Of a stretch of 64,000 nt of DNA, positions 17,307 to 25,799 are shown piece by piece. The stretch spans positions 93,857 to 157,856 of the forward strand of contig NZ_WIBF01000012.1 of the NCBI RefSeq assembly GCF_009496005.1, in the 5' to 3' direction. Origin of the DNA: Tritonibacter litoralis (GTDB lineage: Bacteria > Pseudomonadota > Alphaproteobacteria > Rhodobacterales > Rhodobacteraceae). A model generated the notes under the pieces. It saw only the letters and a list, made by a program, of their open reading frames with translations. It was not told the origin of the DNA and made no database searches. The position numbers and the translations under genes are program-made. Every line of letters begins with the position of its first letter. The first letter of the stretch is position 1.

Positions 17307-18175
17307 TAGCCTTTAACTCCGGTCATAGTGATGCCGCGAATAAACAGGCGGCGGGCAAATAGGAATGCGATGACCATAGGCGCGGTCACAACAGTTGCCG
17401 AGGCGTAAGTGCGCCCATAGTCCGTGTCGAATGCGGATTGATACTGCATCATCGACAGGGTGGCCGTCATCTTGTCCTGGCTTTGCACCACAATCAGCGG
17501 CCAGTAGAGGTCGTTCCAATGAGCCACAAAGCTAAAGACGCTGAAGGCCGCCATGGCAGGCACGGCCGAGGGCAGGATCAGGCGCAGGATAATCTCGATC
17601 TCGGAGAACCCATCCACGCGGGCGGCCTGGATAATGCTGTCTGGAAAGCCGCGGAAGAACTGTCGGAACAAAAAGATCGCAAAGACCGAGACGATGAACG
17701 GGAACATCATCGCAAAATACGTGTCCAGCAAGCCAACCTTGACCAGCCCGATATAAAGCGGGATCGAGGTTACGTTGATCGGGATGGTGATCGCCGCAAT
17801 CACGGTGCCAAACAGGATGGTGGAGCCTTTGAATTTCAGTTTCGCCAATGCATAGGCCGCCGGGATTGCTGTCAGCAGTTGGATCACCAGGATGCCGATG
17901 CAGACAATCAGCGAGTTCATCAAGAAGATCAGATAGGGCTGTTCAAAGATGACCGCATAGTAATTCTCCCAGCCTTTGAAGGTCTTGGGAATAATGGTGA
18001 AATCGCTGTCATAGACTTCGTCCGTGGGCTTTAGGCTGGACGAAATCATCCAGATGAAGGGAAACACCATAACCCAAGCGCCCAGAAACAGCAGGAGGGT
18101 TCCCAACAGCCCGCGCAGGCTTTTGGGGCGGATACGGTCAGACCAATGCGGGGTGGGAGCAGCGAGATCAGCCAT
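17306..18175 (-). CDS. ABC importer permease (UgpE/MalG family)
   Basis: The 289-residue inner-membrane protein has about six hydrophobic helices and the EAA-type loop near 190-215 (QAARVDGFSEIEIILRLILP). It belongs to the carbohydrate-uptake CUT1 permease family and pairs with the adjacent UgpA/MalF-type permease. Starts and stops overlap its neighbours by one base, so translation is coupled. The UgpE resemblance and the phosphodiesterase downstream favour a glycerol-phosphate-type substrate. Confidence 0.88.
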   Translation of the reverse strand: MADLAAPTPHWSDRIRPKSLRGLLGTLLLFLGAWVMVFPFIWMISSSLKPTDEVYDSDFTIIPKTFKGWENYYAVIFEQPYLIFLMNSLIVCIGILVIQLLTAIPAAYALAKLKFKGSTILFGTVIAAITIPINVTSIPLYIGLVKVGLLDTYFAMMFPFIVSVFAIFLFRQFFRGFPDSIIQAARVDGFSEIEIILRLILPSAVPAMAAFSVFSFVAHWNDLYWPLIVVQSQDKMTATLSMMQYQSAFDTDYGRTYASATVVTAPMVIAFLFARRLFIRGITMTGVKG

Positions 18176-19062
18176 CAGTAATGCACATTCCGGTCGGTGA
18201 ACAGCGCCTGGATCAGCGCAAAGATGAAGATGATGACAAGGAAGAACAGCGACAGCGCGGCAGAATAGCCCATGTTGAAATATTCAAACCCTTCCAGAAA
18301 CGCGAGGTACAGGAAGACTTCGGACGCCCGATCTGGTCCGCCCTGGGTCAGGATGGCCACTGTGTCAAACAGCTTGAACGCGGTGATTGAACTGGTCACC
18401 GCAACAAACATCGCGGTGGGGCCCAGCATCGGCCAGGTCACACGAAAGAACTTGTCGATGGGATGATCGGCCCCATCCATCGCCGCCGCCTCATAAAGGT
18501 TCTGTGGAATGGCCGTCAGCCCCGCCAGAAACAGCACCATATTAAAGCCAATGATGCTCCAGAGAGAGATAATCGCCAGCGAATACAGCACCACATTTTC
18601 ATTGCCGAACCAATTGACGCCGGGGATGCCAAAGGTCTCTAACGTACCGTTGATTACGCCCTGACCACTGTCCATCAACGCAGCCCAAACCAGCGCCATC
18701 GCCGCCAGGGTGGAGGTAACAGGCAAGAAATACAGTACCTCAAGAAGGGAGCGGAACTGTTTCTGCTCCTGAATGGCGATGGCCAGTACCAAGCTGATAA
18801 TAAAGGCCCCCGGCAGGAACAGCAGCGCGTAAAAGAACGTATTGCCAAGCGCATTGGCAAAGGCTTCGTCCTCAAACATCTTGCGGTAATTCTCGATCCC
18901 CACAAATTCATAATAGTCACTGACCAGCGTGTAATCCGTCAGGCTCGCCGCAAAGACAAAGAGGATCGGGATGATGTAGATCGCCAGGATCAGAACCGTT
19001 GCCGGCAGCACCAGCCAATAGGCCAGTCGGGTTTGCGCGCATTGCAGGGTTGACGAGGTCAT
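18175..19062 (-). CDS. ABC importer permease (UgpA/MalF family)
   Basis: At 295 residues this is the other CUT1 permease, with helices from about residue 15 and the EAA loop (YEAAAMDGADHPIDKFFRVTWP). It heterodimerises with the downstream permease. Gene boundaries overlap by one base on both sides. Confidence 0.88.
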   Translation of the reverse strand: MTSSTLQCAQTRLAYWLVLPATVLILAIYIIPILFVFAASLTDYTLVSDYYEFVGIENYRKMFEDEAFANALGNTFFYALLFLPGAFIISLVLAIAIQEQKQFRSLLEVLYFLPVTSTLAAMALVWAALMDSGQGVINGTLETFGIPGVNWFGNENVVLYSLAIISLWSIIGFNMVLFLAGLTAIPQNLYEAAAMDGADHPIDKFFRVTWPMLGPTAMFVAVTSSITAFKLFDTVAILTQGGPDRASEVFLYLAFLEGFEYFNMGYSAALSLFFLVIIFIFALIQALFTDRNVHY

Positions 19063-20249
19063 TACGCCACCTCAGCCGCGATCTGGGCGCGCGCCTCCAA
19101 ACGCTGCCCTTGCGCGTCAAAGAACAACAGCTGCTGTGGGTTCAACATCACCTGAAGCGATTGCGCCCGCGTTAGGTCGTCTGATGCGCCATAGGCATCG
19201 CTTTTCTGCGCCCTCACACGGATCAACGCATCGGGCGCATGGTCAAAGGCGCCATGGATCAACACTTCGGGGCCCAGATCCTCGATCATGCGCTTGCGCA
19301 GCGTCAGCTTTGGCAAATGGGCGGACGGGCCTGGGTTGATCAGCCCCGGCGCATCGGCAACGGACAAGGTTTCGGGCCGGATGCCAATTTGCACAGGCCC
19401 TTGGCCCGTGACCGACACAGGCAGCAAGGCCTGTCCAAGCCGCACGCCGTTGTCTTCACGTTCACCGGCCGCGATGTTGATTTCCGGGCTTCCGATGAAC
19501 CGTGCAACATCCAGGCTGGCGGGATCAGAATACAGCGCATTGGGCGCGCCCACCTGCAGCAGATGCCCGGCTTGCAACAGCGCGACGCGATTGGACATGG
19601 TCATCGCTTCGACCTGATCATGGGTCACATAGACAAATGTCAGACCCGAACTTGCGTGGAGCTCGGTAATCTCAGTCCGAACCTGCACCCGCAATTTGGC
19701 GTCCAGGTTCGACAGCGGTTCATCCATCAGGAAAACCTGCGGATTGCGCACCAAAGCGCGGCCCAAAGCAACCCGTTGACGCTGACCACCGGATAGCTGT
19801 GCGGGTTTGCGATCCAGCAGGTGATCGATGCGCAGCTGGCGCGCGACCTTTTCCACCTCGCCCCGGATCTCGGGCTGGGTTCTGCGCCCCACGGGGATGA
19901 CAGAGCGCATCCCCGGCAAACGCGCATAAAGCGGCAGGCGCGCCATCACCAGCGGCATTGCCATGTTTTCCCCGACACTCATATGCGGGTAAAGCGCGTA
20001 GTCCTGAAACACCATCGCGATATTGCGATCCTTGGGGGCACTGTCGCGCACCGATACGCCGTCAATCAAAATGTCGCCGCTGTCCGGGCTTTCCAACCCA
20101 GCGATGATCCGCAACAGGGTCGATTTCCCACAGCCGGACTGGCCCACCAGAGAGACAAACTCGCCGTCCGCGACATTCAATGAGATGTCGTGCAATACAG
20201 GCGTCTCGCCAAAGGATTTCTTGATATTACTCAGGTCTAGCCGCGCCAT
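19062..20249 (-). CDS. ABC importer ATPase (UgpC/MalK family)
   Basis: The 395-residue ATPase has Walker A (GQSGCGKST), signature LSGGQRQRV, Walker B (VFLMDEPLSNLD), the His-loop (THDQVEAM) and a C-terminal TOBE-like regulatory domain. Between the Q-loop and the signature there is an insert of about 20-25 residues (around RLPGMRSVIPVGRRTQPEI) compared with typical MalK proteins. It energises the two permeases that follow. A stem-loop separates it from the binding-protein gene. Confidence 0.9.
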   Translation of the reverse strand: MARLDLSNIKKSFGETPVLHDISLNVADGEFVSLVGQSGCGKSTLLRIIAGLESPDSGDILIDGVSVRDSAPKDRNIAMVFQDYALYPHMSVGENMAMPLVMARLPLYARLPGMRSVIPVGRRTQPEIRGEVEKVARQLRIDHLLDRKPAQLSGGQRQRVALGRALVRNPQVFLMDEPLSNLDAKLRVQVRTEITELHASSGLTFVYVTHDQVEAMTMSNRVALLQAGHLLQVGAPNALYSDPASLDVARFIGSPEINIAAGEREDNGVRLGQALLPVSVTGQGPVQIGIRPETLSVADAPGLINPGPSAHLPKLTLRKRMIEDLGPEVLIHGAFDHAPDALIRVRAQKSDAYGASDDLTRAQSLQVMLNPQQLLFFDAQGQRLEARAQIAAEVA

Positions 20250-20266
20250 AATATGCCTCGGATCAT

Positions 20267-20297
20267 TGAAAAGCCCCGGACCAAAGCGGCCCGGGGC
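20267..20297 (-). terminator. Intra-operon stem-loop between binding-protein and ATPase genes
   Basis: GCCCCGG (20273-20279) and CCGGGGC (20291-20297) form a GC-only stem. On the minus strand it is followed by TTTTC. Such partial terminators or mRNA-end hairpins after the binding-protein gene keep that protein more abundant than the rest. Confidence 0.7.
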
Positions 20298-20311
20298 AAA
20301 AGGTCAGCGCC

Positions 20312-21586
20312 TTAGCGCGTCATCAGTTTTTCGGCGATGGCCTTAAGCTCTTCCGCACCTTCTTCTGGTGTGGTTTTGCCTTCCATCACGGCGCGGATGG
20401 TCGAAGCCTGCTCGCGCCAGATCTTTTCAGACTGGGTGCCAGGGTAACCAGACCAAGGGCCCGCGCGGTCGTATTGCTTGACCGGCGTCGCATAATAAGG
20501 CTCTGCCTCATAAAACGCGCCCATATACTCGGTCTTCAGAACTTGACGGTTGGTTGGCAGGTAACCGGTGATCTCAGCCGTAACCTGTTGACCCCGTGGG
20601 CCGGTCACGAATTTGATGTATTCCCAGGCTGCGGCGATCTTTTCAGGATCCTGTGTGGTGATGATGGCCGCGTTGCCACCGGTTGGCAGCTTGCCCTTGG
20701 CGTCGTCCCAAACGGTGAACGGATGCGAGCGCAGGTCGAACTGCTCACCCACACGTTCCGCCATATTGCGGGCACCCGCAGGGGACAGACCCCACAGACC
20801 CATGCGACCTTCGGTGAAGGCAGCAAACTGAGTCTCACGATCCAGATCGGTGCGCAGGCCGCCTTCGTCGTGCAGACGCTTGGCCATCTTCATGGCTTCA
20901 ACCGCATGGCCGTCCTCGTGGAATGCAACCTCTTGGCCGTCCTCGGACATCATACGACCGCCCTGTTGCAAGATCAGTGTCTGAAAGCCCCAGTCGTCGC
21001 CGTTGATCAGCCACATGAACATCGGCAGGATATTATCCCCCAGACCATCGATTTTCTGGGCTGCGTCAATCAGACCATCCCAGTCGGACGGGAATTTGTC
21101 GGGGTCCAGACCGGCTTGGCGGAACAGATCCGCGTTGTAATACCACTGGATCACAGAGGCGTTGAACGGCATGCCGTATTGGACGCCATCAATGTTGCCC
21201 AGATCCAGCATCGCGCCAGAATAGTTTTCTTCGATCCAACCTTCACCTTCGGCTTCCATCAACGGGCCCATGTCAACGATCTGGCCACGTTCAGCCAGCG
21301 CGCGCGCCAAAGAGGGCAGCTGGTTATAAGCCTGAAACGCGCAGTCCGGCAGGGTGTTTGTGGCAGAGCCGCGGAACAGCTTCAGGTGGGTGTCGCCATA
21401 GTTTTTGGCCGGGGCCGCATACTGGACTTCGATCTCGTCCTGCATGGCGTTAAATTCTTTCATCAGCGGCTCGTGCTGACGGGTCAGGTGACCGGCGTTG
21501 GTGAGGCAGGTGATTGTTACCTTGGCATGGGCCGCAGTGGTCGCGAGCGCCAACGCCATCGCGGAAGCGAGAGTAAAGCGAAACAT
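20312..21586 (-). CDS. ABC importer substrate-binding protein (UgpB-like)
   Basis: About 424 residues: a signal peptide (MFRFTLASAMALALATTAAHA) and an extracellular solute-binding fold of family 1. KNYGDTHLKLFRGSA, DGVQYGMPFNASV and WGLSPAGARN fit UgpB-type proteins that bind sn-glycerol 3-phosphate or its diesters. The ATG at 21586 has TGGAG in front; upstream residues of the longer frame would not make a signal peptide. It is first in the operon, behind the GntR-type gene. Exact ligand unknown. Confidence 0.88.
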   Translation of the reverse strand: MFRFTLASAMALALATTAAHAKVTITCLTNAGHLTRQHEPLMKEFNAMQDEIEVQYAAPAKNYGDTHLKLFRGSATNTLPDCAFQAYNQLPSLARALAERGQIVDMGPLMEAEGEGWIEENYSGAMLDLGNIDGVQYGMPFNASVIQWYYNADLFRQAGLDPDKFPSDWDGLIDAAQKIDGLGDNILPMFMWLINGDDWGFQTLILQQGGRMMSEDGQEVAFHEDGHAVEAMKMAKRLHDEGGLRTDLDRETQFAAFTEGRMGLWGLSPAGARNMAERVGEQFDLRSHPFTVWDDAKGKLPTGGNAAIITTQDPEKIAAAWEYIKFVTGPRGQQVTAEITGYLPTNRQVLKTEYMGAFYEAEPYYATPVKQYDRAGPWSGYPGTQSEKIWREQASTIRAVMEGKTTPEEGAEELKAIAEKLMTR

Positions 21587-21718
21587 CAGTTTCTCCATCA
21601 AATCATAGATCAAGCAAGTGTTCTGCCTGCGGCCGCTGGGCTGTACGTGGGCACTTGATCAATCTTGTGTGAAACAACTTTGACAGATCCGCGGTGGTCC
21701 AACGGGGTCACAATTTCT

Positions 21719-22453
21719 TCACGCCAAGTCGCGGATTTGGTGCGGCTGAATCTCAAGGCGTACGGTATCTGTGCGCACCACCGCCTCGGTCACTTCGATT
21801 GGGTTGCCGCTGTCATCCACATTCTTGCCCAACAGGCTCAGCACCGGTTGTGACGGCGGAATGTCCAACGCCAGCGCTTCATAAGCGGTGGATTTGCGCA
21901 CCTCAATCAACGTCGAGGCCCGATAGTAATCTTCAATTCCACTACGGGAAAAGGCCTCTGGCACAGAAGGGTCCGGGCGCGTTGCCTCTTGCAGAATATC
22001 CGGCACGCGTTGCGCATTAAAGAAATGTCGCCCCAAGGCGGTTGGAACGCCATCCACCTCATGCATGAACTCGGCAAAGGGCACACGGTCCTGAAACGAC
22101 AAGCCCAACATCCCCGCCACAACCGGCGGCAAGACCCGATGCGTTTGTGTTTTGAGCGCGCGGATCTCAACAGCATGCCCCTGTTCCCGCAGACATGTGG
22201 CCAGCCGTGTTTTATGACCGATCTGATACAAAACCGGGCGCGACATCACGGTGGCGCCACGCCCTTGCACGGTTGAGATCATCCCATCATCGGCCAGTGC
22301 TTTCAGCGCGCGGCGCACCGCATGCCTTGAGCTTTTGTAGCTGCGGCACAATTCACATTGCGTGGGAAGTCTGGATCCTGCTTGGAAATGGGAAAGGCGA
22401 ATTTCTTCTCGCAGCGCATTGTATATGTCACGCCAGTCCTGTGCTGCATCCAT
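21719..22453 (-). CDS. GntR/HutC-family regulator with UTRA domain (PhnF-like)
   Basis: The 244-residue regulator has an N-terminal winged helix-turn-helix (about 8-75: REEIRLSHFQAGSRLPTQCE; VRRALKALADDGMISTVQGR) and a C-terminal UTRA ligand domain (about 95-240: PSVPEAFSRSGIEDYYRAST; SAYEALALDIPPSQPVLSLL). The ATG at 22453 is preceded by CAGGAGAA. It lies 132 bases upstream of the UgpB-like gene in the same direction, so it probably controls that operon. PhnF and its relatives respond to phosphorus- or nitrogen-containing metabolites. A TTGATCAA palindrome at 21655-21662 in the gap is a possible operator element. Confidence 0.85.
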   Translation of the reverse strand: MDAAQDWRDIYNALREEIRLSHFQAGSRLPTQCELCRSYKSSRHAVRRALKALADDGMISTVQGRGATVMSRPVLYQIGHKTRLATCLREQGHAVEIRALKTQTHRVLPPVVAGMLGLSFQDRVPFAEFMHEVDGVPTALGRHFFNAQRVPDILQEATRPDPSVPEAFSRSGIEDYYRASTLIEVRKSTAYEALALDIPPSQPVLSLLGKNVDDSGNPIEVTEAVVRTDTVRLEIQPHQIRDLA

Positions 22454-22522
22454 CGCCTTTTCTCCTGCAAGACGGTTTAGCGAGCTTATGTAACAGCTTT
22501 CGCATGGCTTCGGCCCCTGTGA

Positions 22523-22562
22523 AAGGCGAATTACCTCGCGACAAGGCGAATTACCTCGCGAC
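22523..22562. repeat. Perfect tandem duplication of 20 bp over the yeiH stop codon
   Basis: The unit AAGGCGAATTACCTCGCGAC occurs at 22523-22542 and again at 22543-22562, directly head to tail. The right copy carries the last codons and stop of the yeiH-like gene; the left copy repeats them beyond the stop. It looks like a recent slippage duplication that left the protein intact. Confidence 0.9.
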
Positions 22563-23576
22563 AAAGGCAAGCACAAACAGCGCCAGACCGATGGTTTGTG
22601 CCACGATCATGCCAACGGATACCTTCCCAACCGAGCGCAGTTCCCGGATCGATGTCTTCATCCCAACGGCCGCCACTGCGGTGACCAGCGCTGCACGGGA
22701 CAGGGTGTCAGCAGGCTTCATCACCACTTCGGGCACCAGATGCATGGAATTCAGCGCGGCAAAGATCAGAAAGGCGATCACAAATCCCGGGATCAATGGC
22801 GGGCGTTTTGCGCCTGCCGGCACTTTGCTGCGCAGAGCCAAAGCGCCCAGAAATACGATTGGAGCCAACAGCGTGACGCGAAACAGTTTCACAACAGTGG
22901 AGAAATCCCCGGTCTCTGTATCGATGGAGTAACCTGCGCCAACCACCTGGGCGACGTCGTGGATTGTCCCGCCCAGAAACACGCCGGCGTGGCGCGCATC
23001 CAGACCAAGGCTTTCGGAGAGGATCGGATAGAAAATCATCGCCACGGTGGACATGATGGTCACCGAAATCACAGTAAAGCTCAGGTTGCGTTCGCTGTCT
23101 TTGTCCTTGGGCAGGATCGAAGAGATCGCCAAAGCCGCTGATGCCCCGCAGATGGCAACCGCGCCACCGGTCAGGAAGCCGAACATCCGGTCTTTGCCCA
23201 GCATCGGGGCCAAAATGATCGAGAGTGCGATGGTCAGAAGGACGGCGGCAAAGACGACCAAAATGAACTCAAGTCCAAGGACGCCGATCATCTCGACGCT
23301 CACCCGCAGCCCCAAAAGGGCAACACCGACGCGCAGCACCACACGGGCGGCAAATTGAATACCTGGACCTGTGCGCTCTTCTTCGGACAGGAACTGGAAC
23401 GGGATCCCCAACAGGATCGCCATCAGCATCACGGGCGCGCCATAATGGTCCGAAATGAACTGTGCCGCCATGGCGATCATCGCCGCCAGCGCCAGGCCAG
23501 GGCCAATCTCATAAGCTTTGGCTTGCAGACCGTTCAAAAAAGAGCGCGGGTTCCGCGCTGTGCCGGGGTGTTCCAT
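22551..23576 (-). CDS. YeiH/PSE-family putative sulfate or sulfite exporter
   Basis: The 341-residue integral membrane protein has about ten hydrophobic helices and the YeiH-family pattern: GVALLGLRVSVEMI, GGAVAICGASAALAI and FLGGTIHDVAQVVGAGYSI. The family (UPF0324, putative sulfate exporter) is poorly characterised; sulfonate-degrading bacteria sometimes keep such a gene near desulfonating enzymes. It is seven bases downstream of the mauG-like gene and probably shares its transcript. A link with the desulfonation operon 6 kb away is only an inference. Confidence 0.85.
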   Translation of the reverse strand: MEHPGTARNPRSFLNGLQAKAYEIGPGLALAAMIAMAAQFISDHYGAPVMLMAILLGIPFQFLSEEERTGPGIQFAARVVLRVGVALLGLRVSVEMIGVLGLEFILVVFAAVLLTIALSIILAPMLGKDRMFGFLTGGAVAICGASAALAISSILPKDKDSERNLSFTVISVTIMSTVAMIFYPILSESLGLDARHAGVFLGGTIHDVAQVVGAGYSIDTETGDFSTVVKLFRVTLLAPIVFLGALALRSKVPAGAKRPPLIPGFVIAFLIFAALNSMHLVPEVVMKPADTLSRAALVTAVAAVGMKTSIRELRSVGKVSVGMIVAQTIGLALFVLAFVAR

Positions 23577-23582
23577 TGGGTA

Positions 23583-24896
23583 TTACCTGTCTACAGCAAG
23601 GCCGCTTGGCACGGTCTTGGGGATTTCGGAGGCTTGGGCCTTGGCCTTGGCACCGGTCAGACTGTGCAGGAACGCAACCAGATCGGTCACTTCTGCATCT
23701 GTGCGCGGCGCAAGGTATATGTCACGGGCTGCCGCTTGGCGCGCCATTTCACGCCTGTCCTGTTGGATCACAAAGTCGATCTCGCGCAGCCACGGCACAT
23801 CTGGCAGACGCAGCATCCGCGGCGACCACGCAGCGCGAGACGCAACCGGGTCAAGGTGATGGCGGATCATCAAATCCAACGTCGGAAATGCTCCATTATG
23901 TCCAAAAGGGGCGGTGAGGGCGACGTTGCGCAGCATAGGCGTGCGGAAGCGATAGGAATCGACCAAAGCGTCACTTTCGCCAACACGCCCGACATCCCGC
24001 GCATAGGGATCGAACTTGCGGGTTCGTCCGGGACCAAAGGCCGGCAGGCCAAGCGCATGGAACCTTTGATCCGTAAACAGCGCGCCTGTGTGACAACCGC
24101 TGCACCCGGCCTCCCCAAAGAACAAGGTCGCCCCCCGGATCTGTGCCGCCGTCAATGCGGACCTGTCCCCTGCAAGATAGGCATCAAACGGGCTGTCAAA
24201 AGAGGTGAAATCCTGCGCCATAAAATGCGCCAGCGCGTTGGCAATATGGGTGATATTGACGTCGGATGCGATTTCAACCTCATCAAAAGCCGCAACAAAC
24301 AGATTGCCATAGGCAGGGATCACACGCACCCGTTTCGCCAGAATGGGCCAGGCGGCATCAATTCGGTCGCGGGTTGCCCCGATGATCTCGTTTTCACCCA
24401 CATTGCCGGCCATCTCAATGCTGGAGGTCATCGGAAACAGGGCCTGCGCCGCAAGGAGAGAGCCCAAGCCCTGCGGCAGCCATTCTTCGGCAGGCGTGTT
24501 AAACCCGTTGCCATAGATCGGATCGCGGCTGATCCGACCGTCATGCATGACATGTTTCAGATCATGCGCCCCCACATTCCACAAGGCCGGCGCATTACGT
24601 GGAATACGTTTTTGCACCCGGTTTTTGCCCAGAAGGCTTTTGCGATCAAGCCCCAGCCCGTGACCGCCTTCGCCAAGGCCCAAGGACAACCCATCTGACG
24701 TGCCGTGCCGCGGATGATGGCAAGTTCCACAGCTGATATTTCTGTTCCCTGACAGTATTTTGTCATAAAATAGCAGCCGACCAAGCTCGGCTTTGGCCGG
24801 GTCGGGCGTGAGAAAATCCTGAGGTGTCAGCGCTGGCGGGAGATCTGCAGGAGCGGCGCGCACAAAGGGAGCACTGATGGCAAAATAGGCCGTCAA
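23583..24896 (-). CDS. MauG-like di-heme cytochrome c peroxidase (copy 1)
   Basis: The mature region (about 425 residues) has two c-type heme sites, ISCGTCHH near the N-terminus and AGCSGCHTG in the second half, and family signatures ELGRLLFYDKILSGN and RIPRNAPALWN. It is a periplasmic di-heme enzyme of the CcpA/MauG superfamily: either a peroxide reductase or an enzyme that modifies a partner protein. The start is unclear. No ATG lies in frame near the signal peptide-like LLLTAYFAISAPFVRA; I chose a TTG at 24896, but CTG or another start is possible. The divergent Sel1 gene begins only 15 bases away. It resembles the second MauG-like gene at 51.6-52.9 kb. Confidence 0.82.
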   Translation of the reverse strand: MTAYFAISAPFVRAAPADLPPALTPQDFLTPDPAKAELGRLLFYDKILSGNRNISCGTCHHPRHGTSDGLSLGLGEGGHGLGLDRKSLLGKNRVQKRIPRNAPALWNVGAHDLKHVMHDGRISRDPIYGNGFNTPAEEWLPQGLGSLLAAQALFPMTSSIEMAGNVGENEIIGATRDRIDAAWPILAKRVRVIPAYGNLFVAAFDEVEIASDVNITHIANALAHFMAQDFTSFDSPFDAYLAGDRSALTAAQIRGATLFFGEAGCSGCHTGALFTDQRFHALGLPAFGPGRTRKFDPYARDVGRVGESDALVDSYRFRTPMLRNVALTAPFGHNGAFPTLDLMIRHHLDPVASRAAWSPRMLRLPDVPWLREIDFVIQQDRREMARQAAARDIYLAPRTDAEVTDLVAFLHSLTGAKAKAQASEIPKTVPSGLAVDR

Positions 24897-24911
24897 CAGG
24901 AGTGAGACAGG

Positions 24912-25403
24912 ATGAGGAAAATTACGGCCCGCACGGGGTTTGGCGCCGCGTTGTTGGCACTGGTTGCCACCGATGGTCTGGCCGAAATTGAAGCGGCGCG
25001 TGATTTGATGGAGGCTGGGGAGTTTCAAGCTGCCAAGGATGAACTTTGGCCTGCCGCGCGCTCTGGCAATGCGGACGCCGAGGAGCTGATCGGCGTGATG
25101 TATGCCATGGGGCTGGGGGTTGAGCGCGACGACATCCGCGCCTTTGAATGGTATCTGCGCAGCGCGATGAAAGGCCACCCCGGTGCGCAATCCGGCATCG
25201 GCTGGTATTACGAAATCGGCCGCGGCATGCCCGCGCCGGATCTGGTGCGGGCCTACATGTGGTATACGCTGTCTGCCATCGGCGGTGACCCCGATGCCGC
25301 GATCAGCCTTGAACAGGTGTCGCAGAAGATGACGGCAGAAGAGATCGATAAGGCGCATGTTCTTGTCGAAGATTACAAAGTTTGGATGTACCCGTTCCGG
25401 TAA
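24912..25403 (+). CDS. Secreted Sel1-repeat protein
   Basis: The 163-residue protein has a signal peptide (MRKITARTGFGAALLALVA...GLA) and then two or three Sel1/TPR-like repeats (LWPAARSGNADAEELIGVMY; AMKGHPGAQSGIGWYYEIGR; MWYTLSAIGGDPDAAISLEQ). Such small periplasmic repeat proteins act as protein-interaction scaffolds. It is divergent from, and almost touching, the mauG-like gene. Function is not known. Confidence 0.8.
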   Translation: MRKITARTGFGAALLALVATDGLAEIEAARDLMEAGEFQAAKDELWPAARSGNADAEELIGVMYAMGLGVERDDIRAFEWYLRSAMKGHPGAQSGIGWYYEIGRGMPAPDLVRAYMWYTLSAIGGDPDAAISLEQVSQKMTAEEIDKAHVLVEDYKVWMYPFR

Positions 25404-25418
25404 CGACGGGGCTGTGTC

Positions 25419-25730
25419 TTAGGGCAGTTGCAGATCAAACACCATTAAACCATCCGCGCCGCCATTGCACAGGCTGCACAGGCGGGTGCCCAGAACCACA
25501 TGATCGGGATGTTTGGCATAGGCGTGCAAAGCCGCCACGTTTTCAAAGCGAATAACAAAACCCGCATCATAGGCTGGGGATTTCTGTTCAAAATCCAGAT
25601 TGGGGCCATGTTCAAACCCAAAAACCCCATCCAATGTGCCGCAGAACTGTTCCAGTTGATGAAGGATTGCGGTGCGGTCCCGCGCGGGCACGTCGTCTTT
25701 GAAGTTGCAAAAGACGCAATGCAAGATCAT
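25419..25730 (-). CDS. Dabb-family (stress-responsive alpha/beta barrel) protein
   Basis: The 103-residue protein fits the dimeric alpha/beta-barrel Dabb domain: the N-terminal MILHCVFCNFK strand, FEHGPNLDFE and YDAGFVIRFENVAALHAYAKHPDH are typical. Members include small enzymes and proteins of unknown role. It is 69 bases downstream of the TRAP binding-protein gene, the probable end of the monooxygenase-TRAP operon. Confidence 0.8.
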   Translation of the reverse strand: MILHCVFCNFKDDVPARDRTAILHQLEQFCGTLDGVFGFEHGPNLDFEQKSPAYDAGFVIRFENVAALHAYAKHPDHVVLGTRLCSLCNGGADGLMVFDLQLP

Positions 25731-25799
25731 TTCGGCCCTCCATTCTTTTGGTGAGAGGGCACCACCGCGCCCCCTCGGATGACCCTTATGGCCGCGCGA

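Noticed and set aside
24897..25358. Long upstream extension of the first MauG-like protein
   Set aside because: The added residues are basic, motif-free and antisense to the Sel1 gene.
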